Source: Hymenobacter siberiensis (lineage in GTDB: Bacteria; Bacteroidota; Bacteroidia; Cytophagales; Hymenobacteraceae). From it: a stretch of 64,000 nt of DNA. Below, piece after piece: positions 9,220 through 16,941 of this stretch. Under the pieces are notes generated by a model, which was not told the DNA's origin, did not search any database, and saw only the letters and a program-made list of their open reading frames with translations. Each line of letters begins with the position of its first letter. The first letter of the stretch is position 1. The stretch is taken from contig NZ_JAHLZZ010000001.1 of the NCBI RefSeq assembly GCF_018967845.1, forward strand, positions 2,976,001 to 3,040,000, written 5' to 3'. Made by a program: the position numbers and the translations under genes.

Positions 9220-10107
9220 CTACTTCCGCAGCCGCTCCGCCACCACTAGGTCTTTCGAACCGGCGGTGTATTGGTAGAAGCCTTCGCCCGACTTCACGCC
9301 CAGGCGGCCGGCCATTACCATGTTTACCAGCAGGGGGCAGGGGGCGTATTTGGGGTTGCCCAAGCCCTCGTGCAGTACCCGCAGAATGGCCAGGCACACA
9401 TCCAGCCCGATGAAATCGGCCAGCTGCAGCGGGCCCATGGGGTGGGCCATGCCCAGCTTCATCACCGTGTCGATTTCCTCCACGCCGGCCACACCCTCAA
9501 ACAGTGTGATAATGGCCTCGTTAATCATGGGCATCAGAATCCGGTTGGCCACGAAACCGGGGTAGTCGTTCACCTCGGTGGGCGTTTTGCCCAGCTGGCG
9601 CGACAGCTCCATCACCTGCTGCGTCACGGCATCGGAAGTGGCATAGCCGCGAATCACCTCCACCAGCTTCATCACCGGCACTGGGTTCATGAAGTGCATG
9701 CCAATGACCTGTTGCGGGCGCTTGGTGACGGCCGCGATTTTGGTGATGGAAATCGACGACGTATTCGAGGCCAGAATGGCCTCGGCGGGCGCGTACTGGT
9801 CGAGGTCGCGGAAAATCTGGAGCTTCAGGTCCACGTTTTCGGTGGCGGCTTCCACCACCAGGCCCACGCCGGCCACGCCTTCCTGAATGGAGGTGAAGGT
9901 TTTCAGGCGGCCCAGGGTGGCCATTTTATCATCCTCGCTCAGGGTGGCTTTAGTTACCTGACGGTCGAGGTTTTTGGTGATGGTGCCCAGGGCGCGGTCC
10001 AGGGCCGGCTGGTTGATATCAATCAGCGAGACAGAAAAACCGTGCTGGGCAAATACATGGGCAATGCCATTGCCCATGGTGCCGGAGCCAATAACGGCGA
10101 CGTTCAT
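9220..10107 (-). CDS. 3-hydroxybutyryl-CoA / 3-hydroxyacyl-CoA dehydrogenase
   Basis: A 295-residue NAD-dependent dehydrogenase. The start at ATG 10107 gives MNVAVIGSGTMGNGIAHVF, the expected Rossmann dinucleotide-binding motif at the very N-terminus; a longer reading to 10284 adds a non-conserved stretch. Family motifs HFMNPVPVMKLVEV (catalytic His) and NDYPGFVANRILMPMINEAI are present, followed by the C-terminal helical dimerisation domain. Substrate may be short-chain hydroxyacyl-CoA in beta-oxidation or butyrate/PHB-type metabolism. No thiolase or crotonase lies alongside. Confidence 0.93.
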   Translation of the reverse strand: MNVAVIGSGTMGNGIAHVFAQHGFSVSLIDINQPALDRALGTITKNLDRQVTKATLSEDDKMATLGRLKTFTSIQEGVAGVGLVVEAATENVDLKLQIFRDLDQYAPAEAILASNTSSISITKIAAVTKRPQQVIGMHFMNPVPVMKLVEVIRGYATSDAVTQQVMELSRQLGKTPTEVNDYPGFVANRILMPMINEAIITLFEGVAGVEEIDTVMKLGMAHPMGPLQLADFIGLDVCLAILRVLHEGLGNPKYAPCPLLVNMVMAGRLGVKSGEGFYQYTAGSKDLVVAERLRK

Positions 10108-10323
10108 AAGTAGCGGAAAAAGAGTGGGTGGGATAAGTTGAGCGGCCAGATAGCCTGCTACAACAAAGCTACGGCAGCATTGGCTACCCGACTTTTTGTT
10201 TGAGGTCTGGAAAATATTTTTTCGATTACCATATCCTTTTAAATAACCCCCCCGTACAATGCCCCAGAGACACTTCTCTAACATTTTTCACCTCTCCTTA
10301 TCCTTCTTTAATTTTACAAAGCC

Positions 10324-10482
10324 ATGGGCAATCTCCTGTATATCATCGCCGTAATTCTGGTTATCATCTGGGCTGTAAGCTTCTTCGGCAACTTCTTCAC
10401 CGGCGGTATTATTCACGTCCTGCTGGTCATTGCCATCATCGCCATCCTCCTCCGCGTTATTAGCGGCCGAAGCGCCATCTAG
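10324..10482 (+). CDS. lmo0937-family small membrane protein
   Basis: A 52-residue protein of two hydrophobic helices (MGNLLYIIAVILVIIWAVSF and IIHVLLVIAIIAILLRVI) joined by a GNFFTGG turn. This pattern matches the short lmo0937-type membrane proteins common in Bacteroidota. Function is unknown; members are often linked to stress responses. It is followed at once by the strong terminator at 10507-10556, consistent with its own short transcript. Confidence 0.8.
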   Translation: MGNLLYIIAVILVIIWAVSFFGNFFTGGIIHVLLVIAIIAILLRVISGRSAI

Positions 10483-10506
10483 CGCAACCCGAAAAGGGTA
10501 ACTTAT

Positions 10507-10556
10507 AAAACACAGAAAAGCCGCACTGGATTTCCAGTGCGGCTTTTCTGTGTTTT
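10507..10556. terminator. bidirectional terminator, 24-bp stem
   Basis: Bases 10507-10530 and 10533-10556 are perfect reverse complements, with A-run and T-run ends. It serves both the small membrane protein (plus) and the outer-membrane barrel gene (minus). Confidence 0.9.
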
Positions 10557-10574
10557 CGAAAATCAATTTCAGCG

Positions 10575-11357
10575 TTATTTTCCGAAATTAAACAGGAAGC
10601 TAAAGCGAATTACCAGCGGTGGATATAACGAAGAAATAGTGTTGTCGAAATTGTATAGGCCGACAATATCAACCGCTGCATTCTGCCCCAGATACGAGCG
10701 GTAGCCAATGCCAGCGAGGGGCGTTGCCACCGTGCGCTTGTATTTATAGAAATACAGGTTGGCATCCTGGTCAATAAGCTGCGCGTTCGTTACCTCGTAT
10801 TCGGCGTGCACGAAAAACTCCTTGTACACGATGTACTGCGCGAATGCTTTAAAGCCCAGGCTGCTGGTGTTGATGCTCTTGTCGCCGTTGGCCGTAAGAA
10901 CATATTGCGAGTTGTTGGGTAGGCTGAAGCTGCTGTAGGCATACGAAATGCCGGGGCCAACTGCAAACTTATCCGTGATGCGGAAGCCGATGGCCGGAGC
11001 CGCACTCACATTGAACTGGCTCAGGCCGTTGTAGGAGCTGAAGCCCAGTCCGAAGTTGGTGTAAATGAACTTCTTCGTTGGCGGCTTGTCTTCGGCGCCG
11101 CCGGCCTTCGTGGCCTTGCGGTTGGGGAAATCCAGGCCCGAAGGGGCGTCAGGCGTCGATTGTACCGGGGCGCTGAAAGTCGGCTCGGGAGTGGATTCGG
11201 GGGCTGGGGTGGCGGGCACCGGCGTGGGCCGGGGTGGGGCCGGCTGCGGCGCGGGCGGGGCCGTGTTCAGCACGGGCTTGTCCTGGGCCTGGGCCCGGAA
11301 AGCGGGCAGCCCAGCCGCCGCAACTACCAGCAGTACCGGAAACAAATGACGTTTCAT
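10575..11357 (-). CDS. exported outer-membrane beta-barrel protein
   Basis: A 260-residue protein with a signal peptide (MKRHLFPVLLVVAAAGLPAFRAQAQ), then a Pro/Ala-rich linker (about residues 30-75, repeated PAPQPAPP/TPAPEST patterns). The C-terminal ~170 residues contain alternating hydrophobic strands such as FIYTNFGLGFSSYNGLSQFNVSAAPAIGFRI and end in a strand closing with Phe. This fits a small PorT/OmpW-like outer-membrane barrel. The Pro-rich linker probably spans periplasm between the signal cleavage site and the barrel. The specific role is unknown. Confidence 0.8.
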   Translation of the reverse strand: MKRHLFPVLLVVAAAGLPAFRAQAQDKPVLNTAPPAPQPAPPRPTPVPATPAPESTPEPTFSAPVQSTPDAPSGLDFPNRKATKAGGAEDKPPTKKFIYTNFGLGFSSYNGLSQFNVSAAPAIGFRITDKFAVGPGISYAYSSFSLPNNSQYVLTANGDKSINTSSLGFKAFAQYIVYKEFFVHAEYEVTNAQLIDQDANLYFYKYKRTVATPLAGIGYRSYLGQNAAVDIVGLYNFDNTISSLYPPLVIRFSFLFNFGK

Positions 11358-11458
11358 GCGAAGGATTAAAAAAGAAGGTAAGTAGGGTGACGGGGCGTAG
11401 CCGGATAACGAAAGCGGCCGGAAAATTATTCATTTTCCGGCCGCCATTCGTCGATTGA

Positions 11459-13081
11459 TTAAGCCAATTGGTACATTTTCTGGCGCTGGGCTTTCAGCGT
11501 TTCATCGGCCAGATACTCTTCGTAGTTCATCCGGCGGTCGATGATGCCATCGGGCGTGAGCTCGATGATGCGGTTGGCCACAGTTTCGATAAACTGCAAG
11601 TCGTGCGAGGCGAAAATGAGCGAGCCGGAGAATTCCTTCAGGCCGTTGTTCAGGGCCTGAATACTTTCCAGGTCCAAGTGGTTCGTCGGGTCATCCAGTA
11701 CCAGCACGTTGCCGCTTTCCAACATCATTTTGGAGAGCATGCAGCGAACTTTCTCGCCGCCGCTCAGCACGTTGGGCTTTTTCTGCGACTCCTCGCCCGA
11801 AAAAAGCATCCGGCCCAGCCAGCCGCGCACAAAGCTCTCGTCCTTCTCCACCGAGTACTGGCGCAGCCAGTCCACCAGGTTCATGTTGTCGGCCTGGAAG
11901 AAGGAGCTGTTTTCCTTGGGGAAATAGCTGGGGGTGATGGTGGTCCCCCACTTATACTCGCCCTTGTCGGGCGTGGCCTCACCAAAAATAATATCGAACA
12001 GGAGGGAGGCCGCCCGGTCGTCGCGGCCCACGATGGCCACCTTATCGCCCTTATCCAGCGTGAACGACACGTTTTTCAGTACCGACTGGCCGTCTACGGT
12101 CTTGGCTACGCCATTCACTTCCAGCAGCTGGTTGCCGGCTTCGCGCTCGGGCTTGAAAGCAATGTAGGGGTAGCGGCGCGACGACGGTTTGATTTCCTCC
12201 AGCGTGAGCTTTTGCAGCAGCTTTTGGCGGCTGGTAGCCTGCTTCGATTTTGAGGCGTTGGCCGAGAAGCGGCGCACAAACTCTTCGAGCTCCTTGCGCT
12301 TGTCCTCCGTTTTCTTGTTCACGTCCTGGCGTTGGCGCAGGGCCAGCTGGCTGCTCTCGTACCAGAAGTTGTAGTTGCCGGGGTACATCGTGATTTTCGA
12401 GAAGTCCAAATCGGCCATGTAGTTACACACGGCGTCGAGGAAGTGGCGGTCGTGGCTCACCACAATCACCGTGTTCTGAAACGAGTCGAGGAAGTTTTCC
12501 AGCCAGAGCACGCTCTCCGCGTCCAGGTTGTTGGTCGGTTCGTCGAGCAGCAGCACGTCGGGGTTGCCAAACAGGGCCTGGGCCAGCAGCACGCGTACCT
12601 TTTCGCTGGCGCCGAGGTCCGACATCAGCGAGTAGTGCTTGTCTTCGGTGATGCCGAGGCCGGAGAGCAGCTCGGCTGCCTCGTAGTCGGCGTTCCAGCC
12701 TTCGAGGTCGGCAAATTCGCCTTCCAGAATGGCGGCGCGCTCGCCGTCGGCGTCCGTGAAGTCGGCCTTGGCGTAGAGGGCATCCTTCTCGCTCATCACC
12801 GCATACAGGCGCTGGTGGCCCTGAATCACGGTCTGCAGCACGGGCTGGTCGTCGTAGGCAAACTGGTTCTGCTTCAGCACGGCCAGTCGTTGGCCGGCCG
12901 GCATCTCCACCGAGCCGGTGTTCGGCTCCAGCTCACCCGACAGGATTTTCAGGAACGTGGACTTGCCCGCCCCATTGGCCCCGATGAGGCCATAGCAGTT
13001 GCCCGGCAGGAATTTAACGGTAACGTCTTCAAACAGGATGCGCTTGCCGTAGCGCAGGCTCACATTGGTGGTCGAAATCAT
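11459..13081 (-). CDS. ABC-F family ATPase with one intact and one degenerate ATP site
   Basis: A 540-residue soluble protein with two ABC ATPase domains and no membrane segments, the ABC-F layout; such proteins act on the ribosome as translation factors or in antibiotic protection. NBD1 has Walker A GANGAGKST and Walker B LLLDEPTNNLD, but its signature is LGASEK rather than LSGGE. NBD2 has a good signature LSGGEK, but Walker A is replaced by GRDDRAAS and Walker B reads LVLDDPTNHLD, with Asp at the catalytic Glu position. The inter-domain linker has the charged ARE-type composition. Which ABC-F subgroup it belongs to is uncertain; YbiT-like is the best guess. Confidence 0.9.
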   Translation of the reverse strand: MISTTNVSLRYGKRILFEDVTVKFLPGNCYGLIGANGAGKSTFLKILSGELEPNTGSVEMPAGQRLAVLKQNQFAYDDQPVLQTVIQGHQRLYAVMSEKDALYAKADFTDADGERAAILEGEFADLEGWNADYEAAELLSGLGITEDKHYSLMSDLGASEKVRVLLAQALFGNPDVLLLDEPTNNLDAESVLWLENFLDSFQNTVIVVSHDRHFLDAVCNYMADLDFSKITMYPGNYNFWYESSQLALRQRQDVNKKTEDKRKELEEFVRRFSANASKSKQATSRQKLLQKLTLEEIKPSSRRYPYIAFKPEREAGNQLLEVNGVAKTVDGQSVLKNVSFTLDKGDKVAIVGRDDRAASLLFDIIFGEATPDKGEYKWGTTITPSYFPKENSSFFQADNMNLVDWLRQYSVEKDESFVRGWLGRMLFSGEESQKKPNVLSGGEKVRCMLSKMMLESGNVLVLDDPTNHLDLESIQALNNGLKEFSGSLIFASHDLQFIETVANRIIELTPDGIIDRRMNYEEYLADETLKAQRQKMYQLA

Positions 13082-13367
13082 TCAGTCAGAAAATAGTAGC
13101 TCACAAAAGCCGCGCATTGGCACGCGGCAGCCCGGCAAAATTACGCAACAGGACCTCCGTTGGAATCGTTGCGAAAAAAGTAGTTGCCAAGCCTCCCGAA
13201 AATAACTAACTAGCAGGGCAATTAGTGCCCGCAGCTACCCGCAACGGTCGCTGCCGCACCCGGCCCCACCCAGCAAAGGATAACCCTCCGCCACCGGGGC
13301 AAGTATAGGTAGTATAGTATTTGTGGCCGGCGCGCCGGCTGATTTCTCATTTTTACCTCTTACGGGC

Positions 13368-13838
13368 ATGGCAGACAATCAATTGACTTCCGAAAGCAAT
13401 GGCATCCGCATGGGCGCGTTCACGGCCGTCGTGCTGGCAGTTTATACCGGTATTGCCGCTGCAGCCGGATTTTTGGGTCAAATCGAAGCAGGTACGCTCG
13501 ATATCGTAATTCTGGCGGCAGGCGTGGTGCTCTCCATTCGTCGCCTCAAGCGGGCCAAAGGGCGGCACATGTCGTATTTCCAGGGCTTTAGTACGGGCAT
13601 CATCACGGCCTTGGCGGCCTCGGTGCTGCTGGGTGCCTTTTTCTGGCTGCTGGGCGGCATCAGTCAGTCTGCCATGCAGCAAATTCAGGCTCGGAACTTG
13701 TTCGGTGCAGAACTCGGAGTACTCATTGGCGGCCTAGGCATCATTTTGCTGGGCACCATGACCGGGATGGTAACGTCACTCGTTGCCATGCAGTATTTCA
13801 AAGCTTCTGAGCATCAGGCAAAAGTGAGTATGGAGTAA
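13368..13838 (+). CDS. DUF4199 family membrane protein
   Basis: A 156-residue integral membrane protein starting at ATG 13368 (MADNQLT); an earlier GTG at 13323 is less likely. Four hydrophobic segments are visible: GAFTAVVLAVYTGIAAAAGF, TLDIVILAAGVVLSI, GIITALAASVLLGAFFWLL and LGVLIGGLGIILLGTMTGMVTSL. The cytoplasmic RRLKRAKGRHMSYFQGF loop before helix 3 is typical of DUF4199. Function unknown. It is followed by a small terminator at 13861-13889. Confidence 0.75.
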   Translation: MADNQLTSESNGIRMGAFTAVVLAVYTGIAAAAGFLGQIEAGTLDIVILAAGVVLSIRRLKRAKGRHMSYFQGFSTGIITALAASVLLGAFFWLLGGISQSAMQQIQARNLFGAELGVLIGGLGIILLGTMTGMVTSLVAMQYFKASEHQAKVSME

Positions 13839-13860
13839 CCGGATTTTACAGCATGATTAT

Positions 13861-13889
13861 AAAAAAAGGCCCTGTTAAGGGCATTTTTT
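13861..13889 (+). terminator. intrinsic terminator
   Basis: GCCCT / AGGGC stem with a 4-nt loop, flanked by A-run and T-run, just after the DUF4199 gene. Confidence 0.7.
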
Positions 13890-14014
13890 TGAGCTAAGTA
13901 GTATTACATTTTTTATATTTTATAAAATAAATTAGGCAAAGCAGAAACCGAATAATATCTTGCAGACGTTTCGGGGGAAATCAGCTCTTGGTTACTGACA
14001 AAAAGATATTTATT

Positions 14015-14428
14015 ATGTTCAAGCATTCTCTCATCATCGTCTTTGTTTTAGCTTTCTTTTCGGCCCACGCTCAGATGTCAGACCGGCTTGCCGAGCATCC
14101 GACTGCAAAAATGACCGTAGCCCGGAAGTCCTCGACCGAAGCCGCCGCCATTGCCGAAACCCGGGAGATGACCAATCGGCTCCATCTCAACGAAGGCCAG
14201 TTTCTGAAGCTATTGCCCCTGAACCGCACCAGGCTGGCCGGCATGCACAACATCGACCAGCAATACCGGGCCGATGAGCCCACCCGCGCCGCCAAAGTCG
14301 CCGAGCTGGAGGCGCAGTTTGAGCAGGAATGCAGCCGTATTCTGACGCCTTCGCAGCTCAGCCAGCTGCAGCAGCAAAACGGGCAGCCCAATGATGGCCC
14401 TTCCAATGCCGGTAACGGCCTCGGCTAA
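14015..14428 (+). CDS. small exported Spy-like helical protein (second copy)
   Basis: A 137-residue protein starting at ATG 14015 with a clean signal peptide (MFKHSLIIVFVLAFFSAHAQ). The mature part has the same two-helix pattern as the protein at 851-1225: LNEGQFLKLLPLN in the first helix and ELEAQFEQECSRILTPSQLSQLQ in the second. It resembles Spy/CpxP-type periplasmic proteins without a diagnostic motif. The C-terminal tail is Gln/Asn/Gly-rich and probably disordered. It sits alone with a strong terminator downstream. Function unknown. Confidence 0.75.
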   Translation: MFKHSLIIVFVLAFFSAHAQMSDRLAEHPTAKMTVARKSSTEAAAIAETREMTNRLHLNEGQFLKLLPLNRTRLAGMHNIDQQYRADEPTRAAKVAELEAQFEQECSRILTPSQLSQLQQQNGQPNDGPSNAGNGLG

Positions 14429-14444
14429 AAAAAACTATTAAACG

Positions 14445-14478
14445 AAAAGGGCCCGCCAGATTTCTGGCGGGCCCTTTT
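14445..14478. terminator. bidirectional terminator, 16-bp stem
   Basis: AAAAGGGCCCGCCAGA (14445-14460) and its perfect complement at 14463-14478, with A and T runs on both sides; shared by the Spy-like gene (plus) and the lipoprotein gene (minus). Confidence 0.9.
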
Positions 14479-14479
14479 T

Positions 14480-14893
14480 TTATTTCGACGATAGCGGGTC
14501 GGTGAGTACTTCGGTGACGGTGCCCAGCGGCCCGAAGCGCAGGCTGATGCAGGCGGCCCCCGAGCGGGCGTGGCCGGCGTCGCACTGGGAGCCGGGCTCC
14601 AGGTAGTAGTAGTACACTTTCTCGGTACCGGCGCGCAGCTCCTCCTCATCGGGCGGGCCGAGCAGGGCGTTTACGTCATCGGCCCGGGCTTCGTAGAGCT
14701 GCTCTTTGGCCTTGGTGAGGGCGGGCACGGCCGCTCGGCGCTGGTTTTTGCAGGCGTAGGGGTCGGCGCGCCAGGTAGCGGCATCGAAGCCGGGCACCTG
14801 GGGCAGCGCATGGCCGCAGCCAGCTAAGAGGGCGCTGCACAGAGCAGCGCCGGCCAGTTGCTTGAAAAAAGAAGAAAAAAAAGCGGCTGACAT
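14480..14893 (-). CDS. lipoprotein of unknown function
   Basis: A 137-residue protein starting at ATG 14893, with a signal peptide ending in a lipobox LLAGC (Cys about residue 26). The mature part contains ARADDVNALLGPPDEEEL and a YYYYLEPGSQC strand, a helix-Pro-strand pattern reminiscent of small BamE/SmpA-like lipoproteins, but similarity is too weak for a call. It has four Cys in the mature chain, including the pair in GSQCDAGHARSGAACISL, which could form disulphides. It is convergent with the Spy-like gene and divergent from the L,D-transpeptidase. Confidence 0.7.
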   Translation of the reverse strand: MSAAFFSSFFKQLAGAALCSALLAGCGHALPQVPGFDAATWRADPYACKNQRRAAVPALTKAKEQLYEARADDVNALLGPPDEEELRAGTEKVYYYYLEPGSQCDAGHARSGAACISLRFGPLGTVTEVLTDPLSSK

Positions 14894-15021
14894 CAGAAAA
14901 AAAGCTGAATAAACGTTTGGAGTTAATAGAGACTTAGCGAAACTAAGCACTATTTTTGGCTTGGTTGTGTATAGAGGCTCGTATTAAAATTATTCAAATC
15001 TCATATAGCTTTAATTATTTG

Positions 15022-15816
15022 ATGACCAGAAAGTTTTTTTCTGCTATTGCGCTATTGGGTCTGTTTGCTGCCGCTAATCCGGTGGCGGCACAGGACCGAA
15101 AGGTAGCCGTCGAGACGCTGCCAGCTCCGGCGCGTCGGGCCTATTACCAGGTAGCTTTCATGCAGCAGGCGGTGGCAATGTATGCCAAAATGCATCTGGG
15201 AGCTTCGGGGCTGCCGTTGCCAGTGTTCAGGGAGGGGCTGGTGGGGTACTACAACCTGCGCGCGTCGGGCAACTACGCCGCTACCCCGCCGGTACTCACC
15301 CTGATTGACTTTAGCCAATCCAGCCAGCAAAAGCGGCTGTGGGTAATCAACGTGGAGAAATGCAAAGTGCTGTTTCATACGCTGGTGGCGCACGGCAAGG
15401 CCAGCGGCGAAGACCGGCCCCTGGCGTTTTCAAACAAAGACGGCTCGGAGATGAGCAGCCTGGGCTTTTATCGCACGGCCCCAACTACTTACGTGGGCAA
15501 GCACGGCCTGTCGCTGAAAATAGCGGGCATGGACCCGGGCTTCAATTCCAACGCGGCAAGCCGGGCGGTGGTGGTGCACGGGGCCGAGTATGTGTGCGAG
15601 GATTTTGTGAAGGCGCACGGCCGCCTGGGGCGCAGCCAGGGCTGCCCGGCCCTGCCAGTGGCTGAAACGGAAGCCATTGTGAAAACCATTCGGGGAGGCA
15701 GCGTGATTTACCTGCACGGGCCGGCGGGCGCGGGCTACCGGTCGCAGTGGCTGAACGTGGACACGGCGGCTTCGGTATTTGCCAGCCAGCTCGGCGCGGG
15801 GCGAATGGAGCAATAG
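15022..15816 (+). CDS. murein L,D-transpeptidase catalytic-domain family protein
   Basis: A 264-residue exported protein (start at ATG 15022; signal peptide MTRKFFSAIALLGLFAAANPVAA). The C-terminal half holds a YkuD-type site: HGAEYVCEDFVKAHGRLGRSQGCPALP, with the His and the S-x-G-C nucleophile. It fits the YkuD_2-like subfamily in which FSNKDGSEMSSLGFY precedes the site. It would act in the periplasm on peptidoglycan cross-links or on lipoprotein attachment. No partner gene is adjacent; the IS-disrupted M48 protease follows. Confidence 0.88.
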   Translation: MTRKFFSAIALLGLFAAANPVAAQDRKVAVETLPAPARRAYYQVAFMQQAVAMYAKMHLGASGLPLPVFREGLVGYYNLRASGNYAATPPVLTLIDFSQSSQQKRLWVINVEKCKVLFHTLVAHGKASGEDRPLAFSNKDGSEMSSLGFYRTAPTTYVGKHGLSLKIAGMDPGFNSNAASRAVVVHGAEYVCEDFVKAHGRLGRSQGCPALPVAETEAIVKTIRGGSVIYLHGPAGAGYRSQWLNVDTAASVFASQLGAGRMEQ

Positions 15817-15852
15817 AATAACCAGAATTCGAAGGGTGCGTTTAAAGCGCAT

Positions 15853-15899
15853 CGGGCGTGGCCCGTAGCAGTGAGCTATGGCTGCGCCCGTTTCTTTTT
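15853..15899 (+). terminator. possible terminator after the L,D-transpeptidase gene
   Basis: CGGGCG (15853-15858) pairs with CGCCCG (15885-15890), with inner TAGC/GCTA pairing, followed by TTTCTTTTT. The structure is imperfect. It overlaps the region that may have encoded the 5' end of the M48 gene before the IS insertion. Confidence 0.4.
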
Positions 15900-15954
15900 C
15901 ACCCTTTTTATTTCCTGTTCCAGGCGCTTAAATCTCCGCTTCATCATTGCTATT
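15871..15954 (+). pseudogene. displaced 5' fragment of the M48 metalloprotease gene
   Basis: If the IS (15955-16935) and one copy of the flanking ATT are removed, this stretch joins in frame to the protease gene and completes the hydrophobic run FIIAIIVAAVSLFGYFF. An in-frame GTG at 15871 is the only conventional start I see; the true original start is uncertain. With the IS present the fragment runs into the element and cannot yield an intact anchor. Confidence 0.55.
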
Positions 15955-16935
15955 AGACTTGTTGCGAAGTGAGTGAAGTGCGGAATTTTCGACAAACTGT
16001 ACTTAAATTTAGAACATGAACTTTTCCGTAAAAAACCTCACTACTTCGCGTAAATGGCGTGCTGCCACGGGACTCACGGCGGAGCGTTTTGCGCAGCTTT
16101 TGGCGCATTTTAAGCAGGCGTATTTTCGGTTAAATGGAACAGATATGATTGAACGTGGGGCTTTTGCGCCGTATGAAGTAGCCCTTAAAACAGAAGAAGA
16201 ATTACTGCTTTTCACCCTATTCAGCTTCAAAGCAAACTTGACGTATGATTTGTTGGGATTGGTCAGTGGGATGGACGGTTCCAACGCGAAACGCAACCAG
16301 GAATTAGGCATTACGGTGCTCCAAGAAGCGCTGGAGCAAACCGGGCATGCGCCAAAGCGGGAATTTGCGACAGTGGCCGAATTTGAAGCCTATTTTCAGG
16401 AACACGAGACGTTATTGGTCGATGGAACAGAGCAACGCAAGCAACGACCAGGAAATAAAGAGATGCAAAAAGACTACTATAGCGGTAAAAAAAAATACAC
16501 GCCGTAAAAGAGATAGTTATTTCAACGACCATTCGCTGGATTGGTTTTATCAGCCGTTGTTACGGCGGAAGACACCACGACTACAGTGTGCTAAAAAGCA
16601 TTTTACCAGTTGATAAAGAGTGGTTTAAAAAGTTCAAGGTGCGGTTGGACCTGGGGTTTTTGGGCTTCGCGAAAGACTACGTTTGCCGGAAAGTTTTTAT
16701 TCCTATCAAAAAGCCGAAAGGGAAAGAACTCACCGATGAACAACGAGAAATAAATACAAAACAAGCAAGTGAACGAATTACCGTAGAGCATAGCATTGGC
16801 GGATTGAAACGTTATCGAATTTTGGAAGACCGATTACGTTTGCATAATTTGAACCTGTACAATGACGTGCTGGGAGTGTGTGCGGGCTTGTGGAATTTCA
16901 GCTTAAATCTGTGATTAATAGCTCGCAACAAGTCT
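15955..16935 (+). mobile_element. IS5-family insertion sequence, about 981 bp
   Basis: The ends carry a 13-bp perfect terminal inverted repeat: AGACTTGTTGCGA at 15955-15967 and its complement at 16923-16935. ATT flanks both sides (15952-15954 and 16936-16938) as a likely 3-bp target duplication; because the bases around the ends read TA, the exact boundary could shift by one or two. The element encodes one transposase split over two frames. Its base composition is visibly AT-richer than the host genes. The TSD and length suit the ISL2-like part of the IS5 family, an inference. Confidence 0.88.
16016..16914 (+). CDS. IS5-family transposase, expressed through a -1 frameshift
   Basis: The first frame (16016-16507, 163 aa) has the N-terminal helical domain and ends DGTEQRKQRP...YSGKKK. 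The second frame (visible to 16914) continues IHAVKEIVIS...GGRHHDYSVL...DLGFLGFA...ERITVEHSIGGLKRYRIL. The switch occurs at a run of nine A (16487-16495). A -1 slip there gives SGKKKIHAVKEIVI, which reads as a normal IS5 transposase. All three acidic catalytic positions (DGT, DLGF, VEHSIG) are present, so the fused enzyme looks intact. A simple indel mutation in the A-run is the alternative. Confidence 0.82.
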
Positions 16936-16941
16936 ATTATC

